Source of the DNA: Salvelinus alpinus | Lineage: Eukaryota; Chordata; Actinopteri; Salmoniformes; Salmonidae | Direction: 5' to 3' | Assembly: GCF_045679555.1 (NCBI RefSeq) | Contig: NC_092120.1 | Span: 9,785,805 to 9,849,804, forward strand | Length of the DNA: 64,000 nucleotides | Shown here: positions 38,001 to 63,844 of the stretch, in pieces | Layout of the letters: each line of letters starts with the position of its first letter | Position numbering within the stretch: the stretch's first letter is position 1 | The notes under the pieces: model-generated | Told to the model about the DNA's origin: nothing | Databases searched by the model: none | The model's input: only the letters and a program-made list of their open reading frames with translations | Translations under genes and position numbers: made by a program

Positions 38001-41000
38001 GTTGCCAGACCACAGAAGATAATGTTGTTTTCGGTAATGGTTTTATGGGATAGCTAGCAACTTCCTATAAGTGAATACTAATTTAATAGTAATGTTAAAT
38101 AATACACATAGGCTGTTAACTGTTGCCTCCCTTTTTTAAGTTCATTGTGATGGTAAGAACGTTTGTTTTTGATAATTATTAGGTGGAGGTCGCTAGCTAC
38201 AATGGTATCGTCAACCTAGCACTAGCTTTTAGCTAGCTGTTCTGCAGTGCAATCTAGCTTGACTTGCTATAAAGTTATAGAAACAAGTTGAGGAAAAAGT
38301 AACAAAACATGTTTTATTATCAGCTGTAACAATATATTTATCCTGTCTTGAATGAAAAGGTCACATTTTGTAATCTCACTAAATAAATGCAATCTCTGAC
38401 GAGAGACAGGCTCTCCTCCATCTTGCATTGCAAACAATACACTTGTCGGTTCCGTAGCGAGGCAAGACTCCGTGAAGATGACGCACGGTGTAATGAAATA
38501 CGTCACGTTGTAAACAGGGCGCCGTAAACATGCGCTACTACAGAATCTCTGATAAGTGTTCAATTGGATTGAGAATTGAGATCTGGTGACTGAGACACAC
38601 ACACCCTTTAAACACCCTATACTGCTTTGAGACCTCTCTTTCAAAGTCACTGAGAACTCTTCTTCTAGCCATGGTAGCCAAAATAATGGGCAACTGGGCA
38701 TTTTTATACATGACCCTAAGCATGATGGGACATTAATTGCTTAATTAATTCAGGAACCACACCTGTGTGGAAGCACCTGCTTTCAAAATACTTTGTATCC
38801 CTCATTTACTCAAGTGTTTCCTTTATTTTGGCAATTACCTGTATTTGTGTCTATTGTCAGCCGATGGGTATTTATTGTCTTGCCCTGGTGACAGTCTAAT
38901 TTCCTCTCTGAGATTGACAAGCATGATCAGGAAATTATATAGATTATCAACTGGGCCAGGCTGCAGATGAATTCTATTTGTCCAGCACCTTTTCCAGATC
39001 CAGACACTTTTAACATAACATAGAGCAGGTAATGGTGTTTCTCGTTCCTCTGTGGGGCAGGAGCGGGTGCAGCTCCTCCACAGGAGGATCCAGAGCCAGC
39101 GTACGTCTCTAGGTAAAGCCCTGCTGAGGTCTGTAGCCAGGAGCAGGGCAGACAGAGAGGGGACCAGATTCCTCCAGACACTCACAACCTGGTAAAATGA
39201 ATGTCAATTTCACCTAAATCTCCCATTCTTGAAGCCATTTTGCATTTTTCACCATATTAGTATTTTAACTAGTGCATTTTCTTTGCCCATGCAAATCAAG
39301 AGTAGTCCAGGACTGTAACACATTACACATATTTATAGTGGATGTGTGTACAGATAACTTTGACACATCACTAATGTTATTACAGCTAATGATGTGTTCT
39401 TTAATCTAGCCTCCCAGGTGGGTCCTACCTGGCTGAAATTCTGGGGGTGTCCTCTGTCTCTTGCATGGCCTGTGGAAGGGGAGGAGAGGGACAGAGCGAC
39501 CCCAGCATGGTCACATGCATCACCCCTCAGTGTAAAGGTACAGCAGCCGAACTCAGAACTTTTAAGGTTGTCTTTGTTTGGGGATTTTTGTTTTTGTTTA
39601 TAGGACCCCCCTGAAAAGTAGATCTGTTTCCTTTAAAAACTCTACAAACTCATAAATGTTACCTGCCTTTCATGTACCGCTTTTCTTTGAGTGTCATAAA
39701 ATCTTTCCTTTTTCCTTGTAAAATGAAATGGAGTTTGACCTTACTGTGTGTACAGTGAGGGAGTTGACCCTGTTAAACTGTTGACTCACCCTAGAAGGAT
39801 AAGAAATCAGCTAACACCTTTGGTGAAGCACCACGAGGAGTGTTTCTCAAAACCCCTTTCAAAACTCTTTGAAACCGCTTAGGGATTACTTGTTGTTTCA
39901 GAATGTTAACCCAGATTTGCGAGCCATATCTTTGATATTATTTTGTGACATTGCCCTTGGTCTTGATGAGTTTTATGTTCCCCTTGGCAATCTGACTTTT
40001 GTGTTCCATTCAACTGCTCCACTGTGGTTTGTTGCACTCTAACCCATCTGCTGTTTTAACATTACACAGGGGTATACTGTAAGCAGTGCTTCCAGAGTAT
40101 GGGCCAGGTGTGTGCAGTTTGCATGGGACCCCTGACCTTTCAGGAGGACTGTGAGGAAGAGCTGTGAGTCTTCCACAGGGGCACATTACTCATGATGACC
40201 ACCTGTTAGACTGTTAAACCTGTTAGACTCTAGCTGACCACCTAACTATCATGTTACACTTTGTTTGGCTACACTTAAGATACAGTAAATTACTCACTTG
40301 CCCCAATTGCATTTTGTCACTAGAAACCATTTGTCACATAGTAACTAAACATATAACTAATGTGGAATAAAAATGAATTAATGAACTAGAATGTGCCCCC
40401 TAGTCATACAGAATAGCAGTTGTGTGGTATAACCTGTATGTTCCAGAGACTCCAGTGATGATGAGCAGCTGGGCCTGTGGACCGCCGCCCTAACTTCCCC
40501 CCACATCACCCACAGGGGCACCAGGAGACTGATGAAGAGAAGGATCTCCATGGCAACCCGGCGGCGGCCCTCAGAGAGCAGGGTGCAGCGTGGAGCCTAC
40601 AGCAGTATAGGGCTGGTGGAAGGAGACAGTGGGGACAGTAGTGGTCATATCAGTCCACCCAGTGACTCTGAACACAGGTAATGGAGATGTGACGCTTCAT
40701 ATTTATGATTATGATCACTACTGTCATTACCATCAGAATTAACATGATCTGACATTTAATTGAGCATTCATTATCTCTGCCTGTCATCCCCAGTGAGCCA
40801 GATATGACTTACCAAGACTACTCAGAACAGGACCACCCTGAGCCTAGTGACGATGACTATAACCACAACCCCAACCCAACATTGTCCCTCTCGGCCATCT
40901 GTGTGAGCGGGGGGCTGGAGACCCAAGGGTGCGAGAGTGACACTTCAGACAGTGACGCCTCGTTTCACTCTGTCACCTCTGGCCGGATTGACCACTCTCC

Positions 41001-41109
41001 GTATGGATCCCTGAGAACGGTCACAGTCCACAGCCTTGACCACAACCGCAACTTTCTCAGGGATGACCACCTTAACCAACCAGCTCCACTGACATTCAGA
41101 AGGAACTAA
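23001..41109 (+). CDS. dcst2: DCST2, DC-STAMP domain-containing protein 2
   Basis: Sperm multi-pass membrane protein, partner of DCST1 in gamete fusion. Sixteen in-phase exons: 23001-23029, 23132-23403, 25135-25305, 25543-25644, 25780-25974, 28933-28998, 29180-29393, 29605-29762, 30013-30177, 30715-30882, 35694-35794, 39061-39191, 39410-39537, 40070-40163, 40447-40677, 40794-41109. Total 846 residues. Human-DCST2-like strings occur throughout: [78 protein letters not shown] and [22 protein letters not shown]-terminal zinc finger (CMACGRGG...[15 protein letters not shown]...CAVC) is followed by LDSSDDE, as in human, and then a Ser/Asp-rich tail longer than in mammals. The 29-nt first exon (MECLRGVLK) is inferred from ATG, donor and phase. 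A polyadenylation signal is at 41214-41219. Introns are loaded with transposons. Confidence 0.94.
23520..23635. repeat. Short palindromic MITE in DCST2 intron 2
   Basis: AATTATGATATTTTTTCCCC ... CACTAATTGGT is matched in reverse by ACCAATTAGTG ... AAAAAATATCAGAATT, giving a hairpin-forming element of about 115 bp. Confidence 0.7.
23925..24090. repeat. CTAACC-rich dispersed repeat
   Basis: Shares CTAACCTGCCACGTTAGTTA in reverse complement with the 22-bp repeat MITE at 21532-21741. Ends not resolved. Confidence 0.4.
26409..27602. mobile_element. Non-autonomous DNA transposon with internal tandem repeats
   Basis: Inverted ends CCCAGCTAGCAAA (26409) and TGTGCTAGCTGGG (27589) delimit about 1.2 kb in DCST2 intron 5. 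The right half has about four copies of a ~105-bp unit (AGAACCATGAGGAAACCTGC, AGAACTTTGTTTCCTAACAT) at roughly 27155-27540. No transposase frame. The GTTCT/AGAAC-rich composition is typical of this teleost repeat type; superfamily not established. Confidence 0.65.
27738..28229. mobile_element. Solo LTR of a salmonid LTR retrotransposon
   Basis: 492 bp beginning TGTCACG and ending CGTTACA, flanked on both sides by TCACC (27733-27737 and 28230-28234), a 5-bp target duplication. No internal region remains, so only the recombined LTR is left. An old fossil in DCST2 intron 5. Confidence 0.85.
28430..28515. repeat. Pyrimidine-rich minisatellite
   Basis: Three to four imperfect copies of a 30-bp unit CTGCCTCCCCCCTC followed by CATCCATCTGCC-like sequence, upstream of DCST2 exon 6. 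Confidence 0.6.
29459..29568. repeat. Hairpin MITE in DCST2 intron 7
   Basis: CCAGGGTTTCCC and CTGGTCCTGGGGCCCCC on the left are mirrored by GGGGGGACCCCAGGACCG and GGGAAACCCTG on the right, forming a nearly complete palindrome of ~110 bp. A (GT)n run follows and leads directly into the acceptor of exon 8. Confidence 0.75.
31177..33046 (-). mobile_element. Degenerate hAT transposon inserted in the LINE
   Basis: Ends CAGGGGTTCCCAAAC and GTTTGGGAACCACTG are inverted hAT-type termini. Minus-strand pieces at about 31908-32195 and 32295-32522 resemble Charlie/ZBED-type transposases (a tHCMIHR-like catalytic block, a LDEHFGTDL segment near the C-terminus). Possible 8-bp flanks (GTTTAGCG / GTTTTGGC) match only partly. 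Several stops and frameshifts break the transposase. Confidence 0.75.
33343..33744 (+). mobile_element. Salmonid SINE inserted in the LINE
   Basis: About 400 bp with the conserved blocks GACTGGCCACCCCTCATAGC, CTAGCCACCGTGCTTCTACA and GTACAGCACTTTGTGACATC, ending in a short ATTG-repeat tail. This is a high-copy SINE-like family of salmonids; I do not assign a published family name. Confidence 0.7.
34240..35035 (-). mobile_element. Internally deleted Tc1-like derivative, reverse orientation
   Basis: Same family as 16359-17082. Reading the minus strand, it starts ACTGAACAAAAATATAAACG, keeps the N-terminal transposase codons ([20 protein letters not shown] near 34620), then the filler containing GAAAAACTCATTTTGATTGG, and ends with the family's 3' sequence near 34240. 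It is inserted in the LINE remnant at its truncated side. Confidence 0.8.
35093..35541. mobile_element. Short inverted-repeat DNA element (family A, copy 1)
   Basis: Ends AACTGCCAAAATAATGGAAA and GGTGTTTCCTTTATTTTGGC are inverted. About 450 bp, no transposase. A second copy with the same ends spans 36545-38843. Confidence 0.7.
36718..37775. repeat. High-copy salmonid repeat inserted in family A copy 2
   Basis: Begins AAAACTTCTTAGCGATAGGG and includes CCAAAGTAAACTGCCTGTTA, ATATGCATATAATTGGTAGC and GTACCACTAGCGGAATGCCT, blocks I associate with an abundant but poorly classified salmonid element. The 91-residue open frame at 36900-37175 shows no family feature. Confidence 0.5.
37776..38540. other. 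Unclassified insert, no gene recognised
   Basis: Between the salmonid repeat and the right piece of family A copy 2. It contains CpG-containing stretches (CATTACCCATAAGCACTCCG, ACGTCACGTTGTAAACAGGG) at both sides and AT-rich sequence in the middle. Short open frames show no family match I can name. Probably a further transposon insertion, without proof. Confidence 0.35.
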
Positions 41110-41962
41110 TTGGGCTCAGCTCAGAACACTGCAGTCTGTGACAAAGAGGCTACAGATGCTAATAGGGATGAGCAAATTACTTTCTAAATGATTTCAATTT
41201 CATTTAGTATTAAAATAAAAAATGTCCATGTTATCAAAGCATTAGCCCATTTATTTTCCATATGTAAGTGCGATTAAAAATAGGGGAACTTCATAGTGAA
41301 CTAGTAGATGCATTTGAAGTGTTCTCCAAATCTAGAATGTAAATGAGCTTTGGTTTTGGTTAAATTCCCACCATTTATGCTTTAGTGCCAGTGGAATGCA
41401 CTGCATGAATCACCTGCACTCCAGTGCTTCATTTATAATCAAACTGATGATAACCTTAGATGCTATAGGGTCAATGACCGTAAATAGTTTTTTTGAAGGA
41501 TGAATAGTACAAGCTGATGTCATGGATTGTGGATTGACCATTTTAGGACCATTTTAAGAGAATAGATACATTATTTAAGATTTACATTTTATAATGTTAG
41601 TCAAAGACTGTTTTGTGATATTCATATTTGTATGTCTCTGTGGAAAGTTGGAAACAGATAAGGACACTATGACTTTGTAAATGGAGTTGTAAACGCCCAC
41701 AAAGTTGGAATTAAAAAGTACAACAAATAAGTAAACTGAATAACAACACACACACACACGTCTCATGTTTCCACCCTCAGTTCGTTATACAGGCCCAGTG
41801 TTAAATTTCGGTGTTTCTCCTCCCCATTCCTTGTCTGATGCGGGGGTGGAATCCAGTTTTTTTTTGTGGGAGGATACGAGATTCCAGCCAGGATGGCAAT
41901 GGAACGCTGACAAGAAAAGTTTAGTCCGTTTCCTCTTGACTGGACAGACCAAAACGGACTCA

Positions 41963-44900
41963 ATGGCGACGAAGGTATGATATATCACCTTGTAAGAGTT
42001 ATTTTCTTGCCATTAATAATATTTAAGTAATTAATTATCTGTTTATTATTTTGATATCCATAATTTGTGATTCAAACGCACAGGAGACTGTCATCAAGTT
42101 ATAAACTAGGGCGCCGGCTCTCACCTATAGGACTTTATTGTGTTATATTCTCCTGACATCAGCGCATGATGTACGATAAAGTACTAACATGTTAGAGCGC
42201 AACAAATCGAAACCAATTTTGGGATTTAACCAGAGTATATCATTAGCCTACATTATGCTCACTGGCCTTGTGGATTTCATTTGTACACGGAATGCGCAAT
42301 CTGGGTGCCCGTTATTTTGGAGCAGTTGAATGCCCTGTGCCTCGACTGTCCGCGCAGAGTAATAGAAAGCACGGGGAATCAATCAGGTTCACGCATCCCT
42401 TCCCACGGAAACGTTGGAATGGAATCCATTGCATGCACAGTTTCGATACGCTTTTTTGTTAAGGAGGAACGTCTATCATTTTGCTTGGCTATTTGAATAA
42501 TATCTGAATTTCTTGCATTGAAAATTGGTTTCCAGCCACCATTGATAGTAAAAGTAGAAGCCTCACACATAGAATAGGTGCAGTACAGTGGGATTTAATG
42601 AGCCCAAAATTCAGCGCATGGATATGCAATGTATGGCAAAAGGCTACCCGAGATGAAAAGGAGTAACGTTCTGCAGCTTTGGCCAACACCCAGAAGGTAA
42701 ATCTGTGAGAGCTGCCATTGCAGACTGACGGGGTTAAATTAGAGAATGAATGAATCAGTCAGTCAATCATTAGTTTAATAAAATGCTGCTGAAATACACA
42801 CTAAGTGTACAAAACATTAGGAGCATCCCTTTTGCCCTCAGAACAGCCTCAATTCATCGGGGCATGGGCTATACACTGTCGAAAGCGTTCCACAGGGATG
42901 CTGACTCCAATTCTTCCCACAGTTGTGTCACAGTTATGTCAAGTTCGCTGGATGTCCTTTTGTTTGGTGGATCATTCTTGATGCACACGGGAAACTGTTG
43001 AGTGTGAAAAACCCAGCAGCATTGTAGTTCTTGGCACACTCAAACCTGTACGCCTGGCACCTACTACATACCCTGTTCAAAGGCACTTAAATATTTTTAA
43101 TTGCCTGTTCACCCTCTAAATGGCACACATACACAATCAATGTCTCAAGGCTTTAAAATCCTTGTTTAACCTGTCTCCTCCCCTTCATATACACTAATTA
43201 AAGTAGATTTAAAACCTCTACAGGATAGGTGTGTGTCTCCCCCCCCCCCCCCCCCCCCGGACGGTTGAGCTAACGTGTGCTAATGTGATTAGCATGAGGT
43301 TGTAGGTAACAAGAACATTTCCCAGGACATAGACATATCAGATATGGGCAGAAAGGTTAAATTCTTGTTAATCTAACTGCGCTGTCCAATTTACATTAGC
43401 TATTACAGTGAAATAATACCATGCTATTGTTTGAGGAGGGTGCACACCTATGTATTAATAAACCAATTAGGCACATTTGGGCATACTTGATACAACATTT
43501 TTTACATCAATTAAATGGTTCATTGGATCAGTCAAAAACTTTGCAAATACACTGCTGCCATCTAGTGGCCAAAATCTAAATTGCGCCTAAACTGGAATTA
43601 TACATTGTGGCTTTTCTCTTGCATTTCAAAGACAATAAAATGTAATTTAAAAATAACATATTTTTTTGTATTATCTTTGACCAGATCTAATGTGTTATAT
43701 TCTCCGAAATTAATTTCACATTTCCACAAACGTCAAAATGTTTTCTTTCAAATGGTATCAAGAATATGCATATCCTTGCTTCAGGTCCTGCGCTACAGGG
43801 AGTTAGATTTGGGTATGTCATTTTAGGCGAAAATTGAAAAATGGGTCCGATCCTTAAGATGTTTTAACAGGTGACATCAATAACGGACCATAGCTGTCAC
43901 CTGGCCAGTCTCATGGAAAGTGCACGTGTTCCTAATGTTTTGTACACTCAGTGTATATGTTAACAAGTTAAACACTTCAGAATCCTATACAATCCACCCT
44001 CAATTTAATTTTGGAATTGTAGCAATTCGTTCTGAATCTGAGATTCTGCAATTATTTTTTTCCCATGATGATGCAGATATTGTGGCAGGTAAATCAACAT
44101 TTGCTGAAATGTCAAATAAATTAGGAAATGTCACAATCTGTCTGCTGTGTAATAGCGGTTTCATTAATTACAACTGGGGAATTCCATTCAAATGCTTCAA
44201 AAGTACATGTCAGTTTATCATAAGGGTGTGTCAAGCGACAAGCCTTAAACAATGTTCATGACTAGCCCTGAGGCTTAACACATTGTGGTATTGTTCTTGG
44301 GTAAACATTAGCCTAACAGTAGTGTGCGTGACGCATATATTTTTTACTACCAGGTGTGCACTATGCAGGATACGGATCATAATGTGATTGCAAATGAGTA
44401 ACTTACACTCATGATTATGTTGTGTTATGCATAGTACAATTTATTTGTCATACACTATTAAAAAAGTGGATACTCCCTTCAAATCTGCTCTTAATCTTTA
44501 TGTGTTATTCTCTCTCACACACCACAAGTACTCAGATCTGGAGTTGGCGTTGAACGCCCTGGTAAGTCAGTTCCATGGTGCTGCAGCCAACAATGCCCCC
44601 ACACTAACCACAGAGGAGTTCCAGACCCTGGTCTCCACACAGCTACCCACCCTTGACAAGGTAATATGAACCCACACAGTAAAGTATGACTCTGTTCCAA
44701 TATTTCCAATTTGTTCCTTCCTTCCTTGCGGTAATCACTGATCTGACATCAGTAAATTCAGGAAATCTGTGTAGTTTAAACCTGGCTTAAACCTGTCCAG
44801 CCATGTTATATACATTTCTATCCCAAGGAAAGGATGAAGGAAGAATGCATTTGAAGTATTGGGCCAGGGAGAGGTCCCTCATTTTGCATGATAGATTCTT

Positions 44901-45762
44901 CCCTTCCATGGCAACCTCTGTGAACAAATAGAAGTGCAATCCCAAAATGATCCCTAAACAGTCTAATCTCTCCCATCTGGCTGTGTGTTGCCTCCCCCTT
45001 GTGGATCTGAGAGGATTGGAATTAGGTTGTGGCTCCACCTACTGTAGTTCAACTGTAGTTCAACACGCTAACATCTATCTAGCCATTACTGATTCATGGA
45101 GGGTGAATTGATGGGGTGGGGTAGGGTTCAATAAGAGCTGTTTTGATGGCTCTCTTTAAATATGGACCATAAATTATGTTGATGTTATATTTTTCAACAC
45201 TTTTTTTTCTCCAATATATAATTTTTAAAAACATAACATACACATACAAATGACAACATCACACAAACATCAACTACATCACACCTGCTCAGACCCACAT
45301 GCTCACACCCCGATCTCCAGCGCCCGCATCACTCTCTGCCACATGGCCTCAAACTGTACCATTTTGTTTCTCTGTCACCCACAAACTTTCAACATTGTGT
45401 TAACGACAAAGGATTGGTTGATTTACAGTTTAAGTGTACATTTTTTCAAGATGATTGACGAGAAAAGTATCGTGTCTTGAAATATGCAGCCAGACGGATT
45501 AAAAGTACATTTATATTGTAATACTTCTGACAGCCAACTTTCTAACTCCACCCATAACTTTTGTACTTTATAACTCTTATCTTTCTAATAGACAGCAGGA
45601 GATGAACAAGGCTTGAGCCAGCTGCTGCAGCAGATTGGAGTGAAGGATGGAAGGGGGGTCTCCTTTGAGAACTTTTGGAACTTAGTCCAGACACTGGCCA
45701 CCATTCAATACGGACAGAGGAGCCAGGAGAAGACAATCAAGTGTAACTGCATTCTACAGTGA
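41963..45762 (+). CDS. S100 family protein, S100A14-like, with C-terminal CaaX box
   Basis: Small EF-hand-type protein. Three exons: 41963-41974 (MATK), 44529-44660, 45592-45762; total 104 residues, the same length as human S100A14. [16 protein letters not shown] aligns with FSDVERAIETLIKNFH of S100A14, and [18 protein letters not shown] and [15 protein letters not shown] fit the same subgroup. The second EF loop ([12 protein letters not shown]) lacks the first two acidic ligands, so canonical calcium binding there is doubtful, as in S100A14. The protein ends KCNCILQ: CILQ fits a CaaX prenylation box, with a second Cys nearby. The start is inferred from the short exon with ATG, donor GTATGA and matching phase; other first exons are possible. 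AATAAA lies at 45924-45929. Human S100A14 also maps to 1q21. Confidence 0.82.
42796..43955. mobile_element. Tc1-like copy with a nested element, S100 intron 1
   Basis: Ends CACTAAGTGTACAAAACATT and AATGTTTTGTACACTCAGTG are inverted, with TA-rich flanks. A remnant of the transposase-side sequence remains on the left. The middle is replaced by another repeat at 43200-43868. Confidence 0.7.
43200..43868. repeat. Salmonid repeat nested in the Tc1-like copy, with poly-C tract
   Basis: Starts TTTAAAACCTCTACAGGATA and ends CCTTAAGATGTTTTAA. It includes GAGCTAACGTGTGCTAATGT and ACACTGCTGCCATCTAGTGG, blocks of a high-copy salmonid element. A run of about 20 C residues lies near 43239-43258. Confidence 0.6.
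45230..45540. repeat. Dispersed salmonid repeat fragment in S100 intron 2
   Basis: CACACCCCGATCTCCAGCGC, CTGCCACATGGCCTCAAACT and AAGATGATTGACGAGAAAAG resemble a repeat seen elsewhere in salmonids. Ends unclear; no coding sequence. Confidence 0.35.
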
Positions 45763-45929
45763 GGAGCTTGGGAAACCTACCACTTAAGGGAACAGTTTAC
45801 ACCACCCAGAAAATCACACTTTAACCTGGGCCCCTCCCAACCACCCCATCCTAGTATTCTAACTCGCTAACTCCTCCCTGGCTGTTCACACCTGGTTGTT
45901 ATGTGTCTGCCGTAGAGGGGGTTAATAAA

Positions 45930-46600
45930 GTTGTAGGCCTATTGGATGGTTAAATGAAAGGTTTATTTTATAGTCTTCTATTCCATCTGCAATTACCCAA
46001 CATTATTATTTCAACTGCATTGTTATGTCAGTTCTTATGGATAATAGCATGCTATTTATGTTGTCATTATTTACATAAAACCAACATGTCAAATGCTAAA
46101 ATGACTAGAAATGAAACATAGTATGCATGTTATGTTCATGATAATTGTATTACTTGTTGAATAACACTTTTAATTTTGTTACATGTTTTGTGTTATTCAT
46201 GCTTTTTTTCCTATCATAAGTATAGGCTGTAGGCTAGGTTTATATCATGGAAGCTACCAACACTAGCTTGACTCCACCTACTGACTCTGGATCTGATAAT
46301 ATGTCATTCCTAGAGATAATGTGAGAATTCGAGGTAGAGTAATCTGATCCTAGATCTGTGGTTATGCGGCAATGTCTCGCTCAAAACAACATTGAACCAG
46401 AGAGTTTCTAAACACAGAGGTGCAACATTGCGAGACTTCAAGGAACGCTTGCTAAACAGACCAAGCAGACTAGGCCTGGACTTTGGGTTCGAGAAGGCAA
46501 TGGCCTTGCTCAATAGGATCAAAACTGTAACGTATCATGGGTAAATTGACTGATCTACAAATAATAAAGAGTAGTTATTTATGATGGAAGGTGATTTGTA
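45930..46600. other. Intergenic spacer between the S100 gene and the TRIM gene
   Basis: AT-rich sequence after the S100 polyadenylation signal. I recognise no gene or complete repeat here. Confidence 0.5.
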
Positions 46601-46619
46601 AATCTGTCAGTCGGCAGTC

Positions 46620-47060
46620 GCTTGCACTGTCTGATGCAACTTCGAAGTCCAATGAGAGAAGTAAAACATTCTTCCTTAGCTGTTAATTTTCTCGAAATCT
46701 AAAGGCACACCTAAATTCGAGCTAATGTCTTAAGTAGTTGAAAATGTTATAACTCCAACCTCGTGAAAGTGTCCAACTGTCACATTTTCGTCAAAAACAA
46801 ATGTATGTGGAACCAGTGCCTGCACATGCGCAGTTTGGCGAAAGACCACGGTTAGACCAGATTACGTGTTTCTGCGCATGAGGTTAGCTAGCCAACGTCG
46901 CCATGGACCTCGCCTACTGCAACCGTCGTGATCGGGAGAAGCAGTTTCTGGCTAGCTGGACTATCTTTGACTATGCTCAAACGTCTTCCGTTCCATATTT
47001 TTTTTCAGTCTGAAAGAATATCCGGAGTAGCCTTTCGCTGGTTTAGAACCTGCGCAAGGT
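46620..47060 (+). promoter_or_regulatory. Putative promoter and 5' UTR exon of the TRIM gene
   Basis: GC-richer than the flanks, with two NRF1-like half sites (CATGCGCAG at about 46825, CTGCGCATGAGG at about 46873) and no TATA box. CTGCGCAAG followed by GTAAAT at about 47058 could be the donor of a non-coding first exon joined to the acceptor CCCCACAG directly before the ATG at 47235. Inference only. Confidence 0.4.
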
Positions 47061-47234
47061 AAATGCAAAAACAGTTAAACGGTTTTTATTCTCATTTGCG
47101 TGCGAACGATCATCAATAGAGGTACGTTTCGCCTTAAATATGCATACATGATGATTATTAAGATTATTAATAGTAATGCAAGGCTCGTTTTTCTCATAAA
47201 AAAATATTTATCCCGGAATGACTCTTCCCCACAG

Positions 47235-62526
<15,292 letters not shown>

Positions 62527-62707
62527 ATAATGGCCATTGAAGTGGAGACTCAGAAATGCTATGTTAGTCAATTATATACAACTGATATTGTACTTTGTTT
62601 CATTAAATTAAATACAAAAGGGATTGTGTTTGACTTTGTTTTTTCACATTTGTAAAAACTATGCAATATACTATGCATTACTGTAGCCTTTGTACTGTAC
62701 GCTAGTA

Positions 62708-63844
62708 AACTCAGCAGAAAAAGAAACGTCCTCTCACTATCAACTGCGTTTATTTTCAGCAAACTTAACATGTGTAAATATTTGCATGAACATAACAAGA
62801 TTCAACAACTGAGACATAAACTGAACCAGTTCCACAGACATGTGACTAACAAATTGAATAATGAGTCCCTGAACAAAGAGGGTGGTCAAAATCAAAAGTA
62901 ACAGTCAGTATCTGGTGTGGGGAGGAGGATGTCTTCCCTGTAATGCACAGCGTTGTGATTGCCTGCAATGACAACAAGCTCAGTCCGATGATGCTGTGAC
63001 ACACCGCCCCAGACCATGACGGACCCTCCACCTCCAAATTGGTCCCGCTCCAGAGTACAGGCCTCGGTGTAACGCTCATTCCTTCGACGATAAACGTAAA
63101 TCTGACCATCACCCCTGGTGGGACAAAACCGAGACTCGTCAGTGAAGAGCACTTTTTGCCAGTCCTGTCTGATCCAGCGACGGTGGGTTTGTGCCCATAG
63201 GCGACGTTGTTGCCGGTGATGTCTGGTGAGGACCTACCTTACAACAGGCCTACAAGCCCTCTGTCCAGCCTCTCTCAGCCTATTGCGGACAGTCTGAGCA
63301 CTGATGGAGGGATTGTGCGTTCCTGGTGTAACTCGGGCAGATTTTGTTGGCAGCCTGTACCTGTTCCGCCAGTGTGATGTTCGGATGTACCAATCCTGTG
63401 CAGGTGTTACACGTGGTCTGCCACTGCGAGGACGATCAGCTATCCGCGCTGTCTTAGGCGTCTCGCAGTACGGACATTGCGATTTATTGCCCAGGCCACA
63501 TCTGCAGTCCTCATGCCTCCTTGCAGCATGCCTAAGGCACGTTCACGCAGATGAGCAGGGACCCTGGGAATCTTTATTTTTGTGTTTTTCAGTCAGTAGA
63601 AAGGCCTCTTTAGTGTCCTAAGTTTTCATAACTGTGACCTTAATTGCCTACCGTCTGTAAGCTGTTAGTGTCTTAACGACCGTTCCACAGGTGCATGTTC
63701 ATTAATTGTTTATGGTTCATTGAACAAGCATGGGAAACTGTTTAAACCCTTTACAATGAAGATCTGTGAAGTTATTTGGATTTTTACAAATTATCTTTGA
63801 AAGGCAGGGTCCTGAAAAAGGGACGTTTCTTTTTTTGCTGAGTT
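62708..63844 (-). mobile_element. Internally deleted Tc1-like transposon downstream of the TRIM gene
   Basis: Ends AACTCAGCAGAAAAAGAAAC and GTTTCTTTTTTTGCTGAGTT are inverted. The minus strand encodes the central transposase block (62892-63152: LFTDESRFCPTRGDGQIYVY, GGGSVMVWGGVS) but lacks the C-terminal DPE block. Length 1.14 kb versus about 1.6 kb for complete members. It lies about 100 bp past the TRIM polyadenylation signal. Confidence 0.85.

Larger units (their letters stand above)
36545..38843. mobile_element. Short inverted-repeat DNA element (family A, copy 2), split by an insertion
   Basis: Left end AACTGCCAAAATAAAGGAAA and right end TTTCCTTTATTTTGGCAATT match the 35093 element. The left piece stops near 36717 and the right piece resumes near 38541 (GTTCAATTGGATTGAGAATT). 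What lies between is foreign to this family. Located in DCST2 intron 11. Confidence 0.65.
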
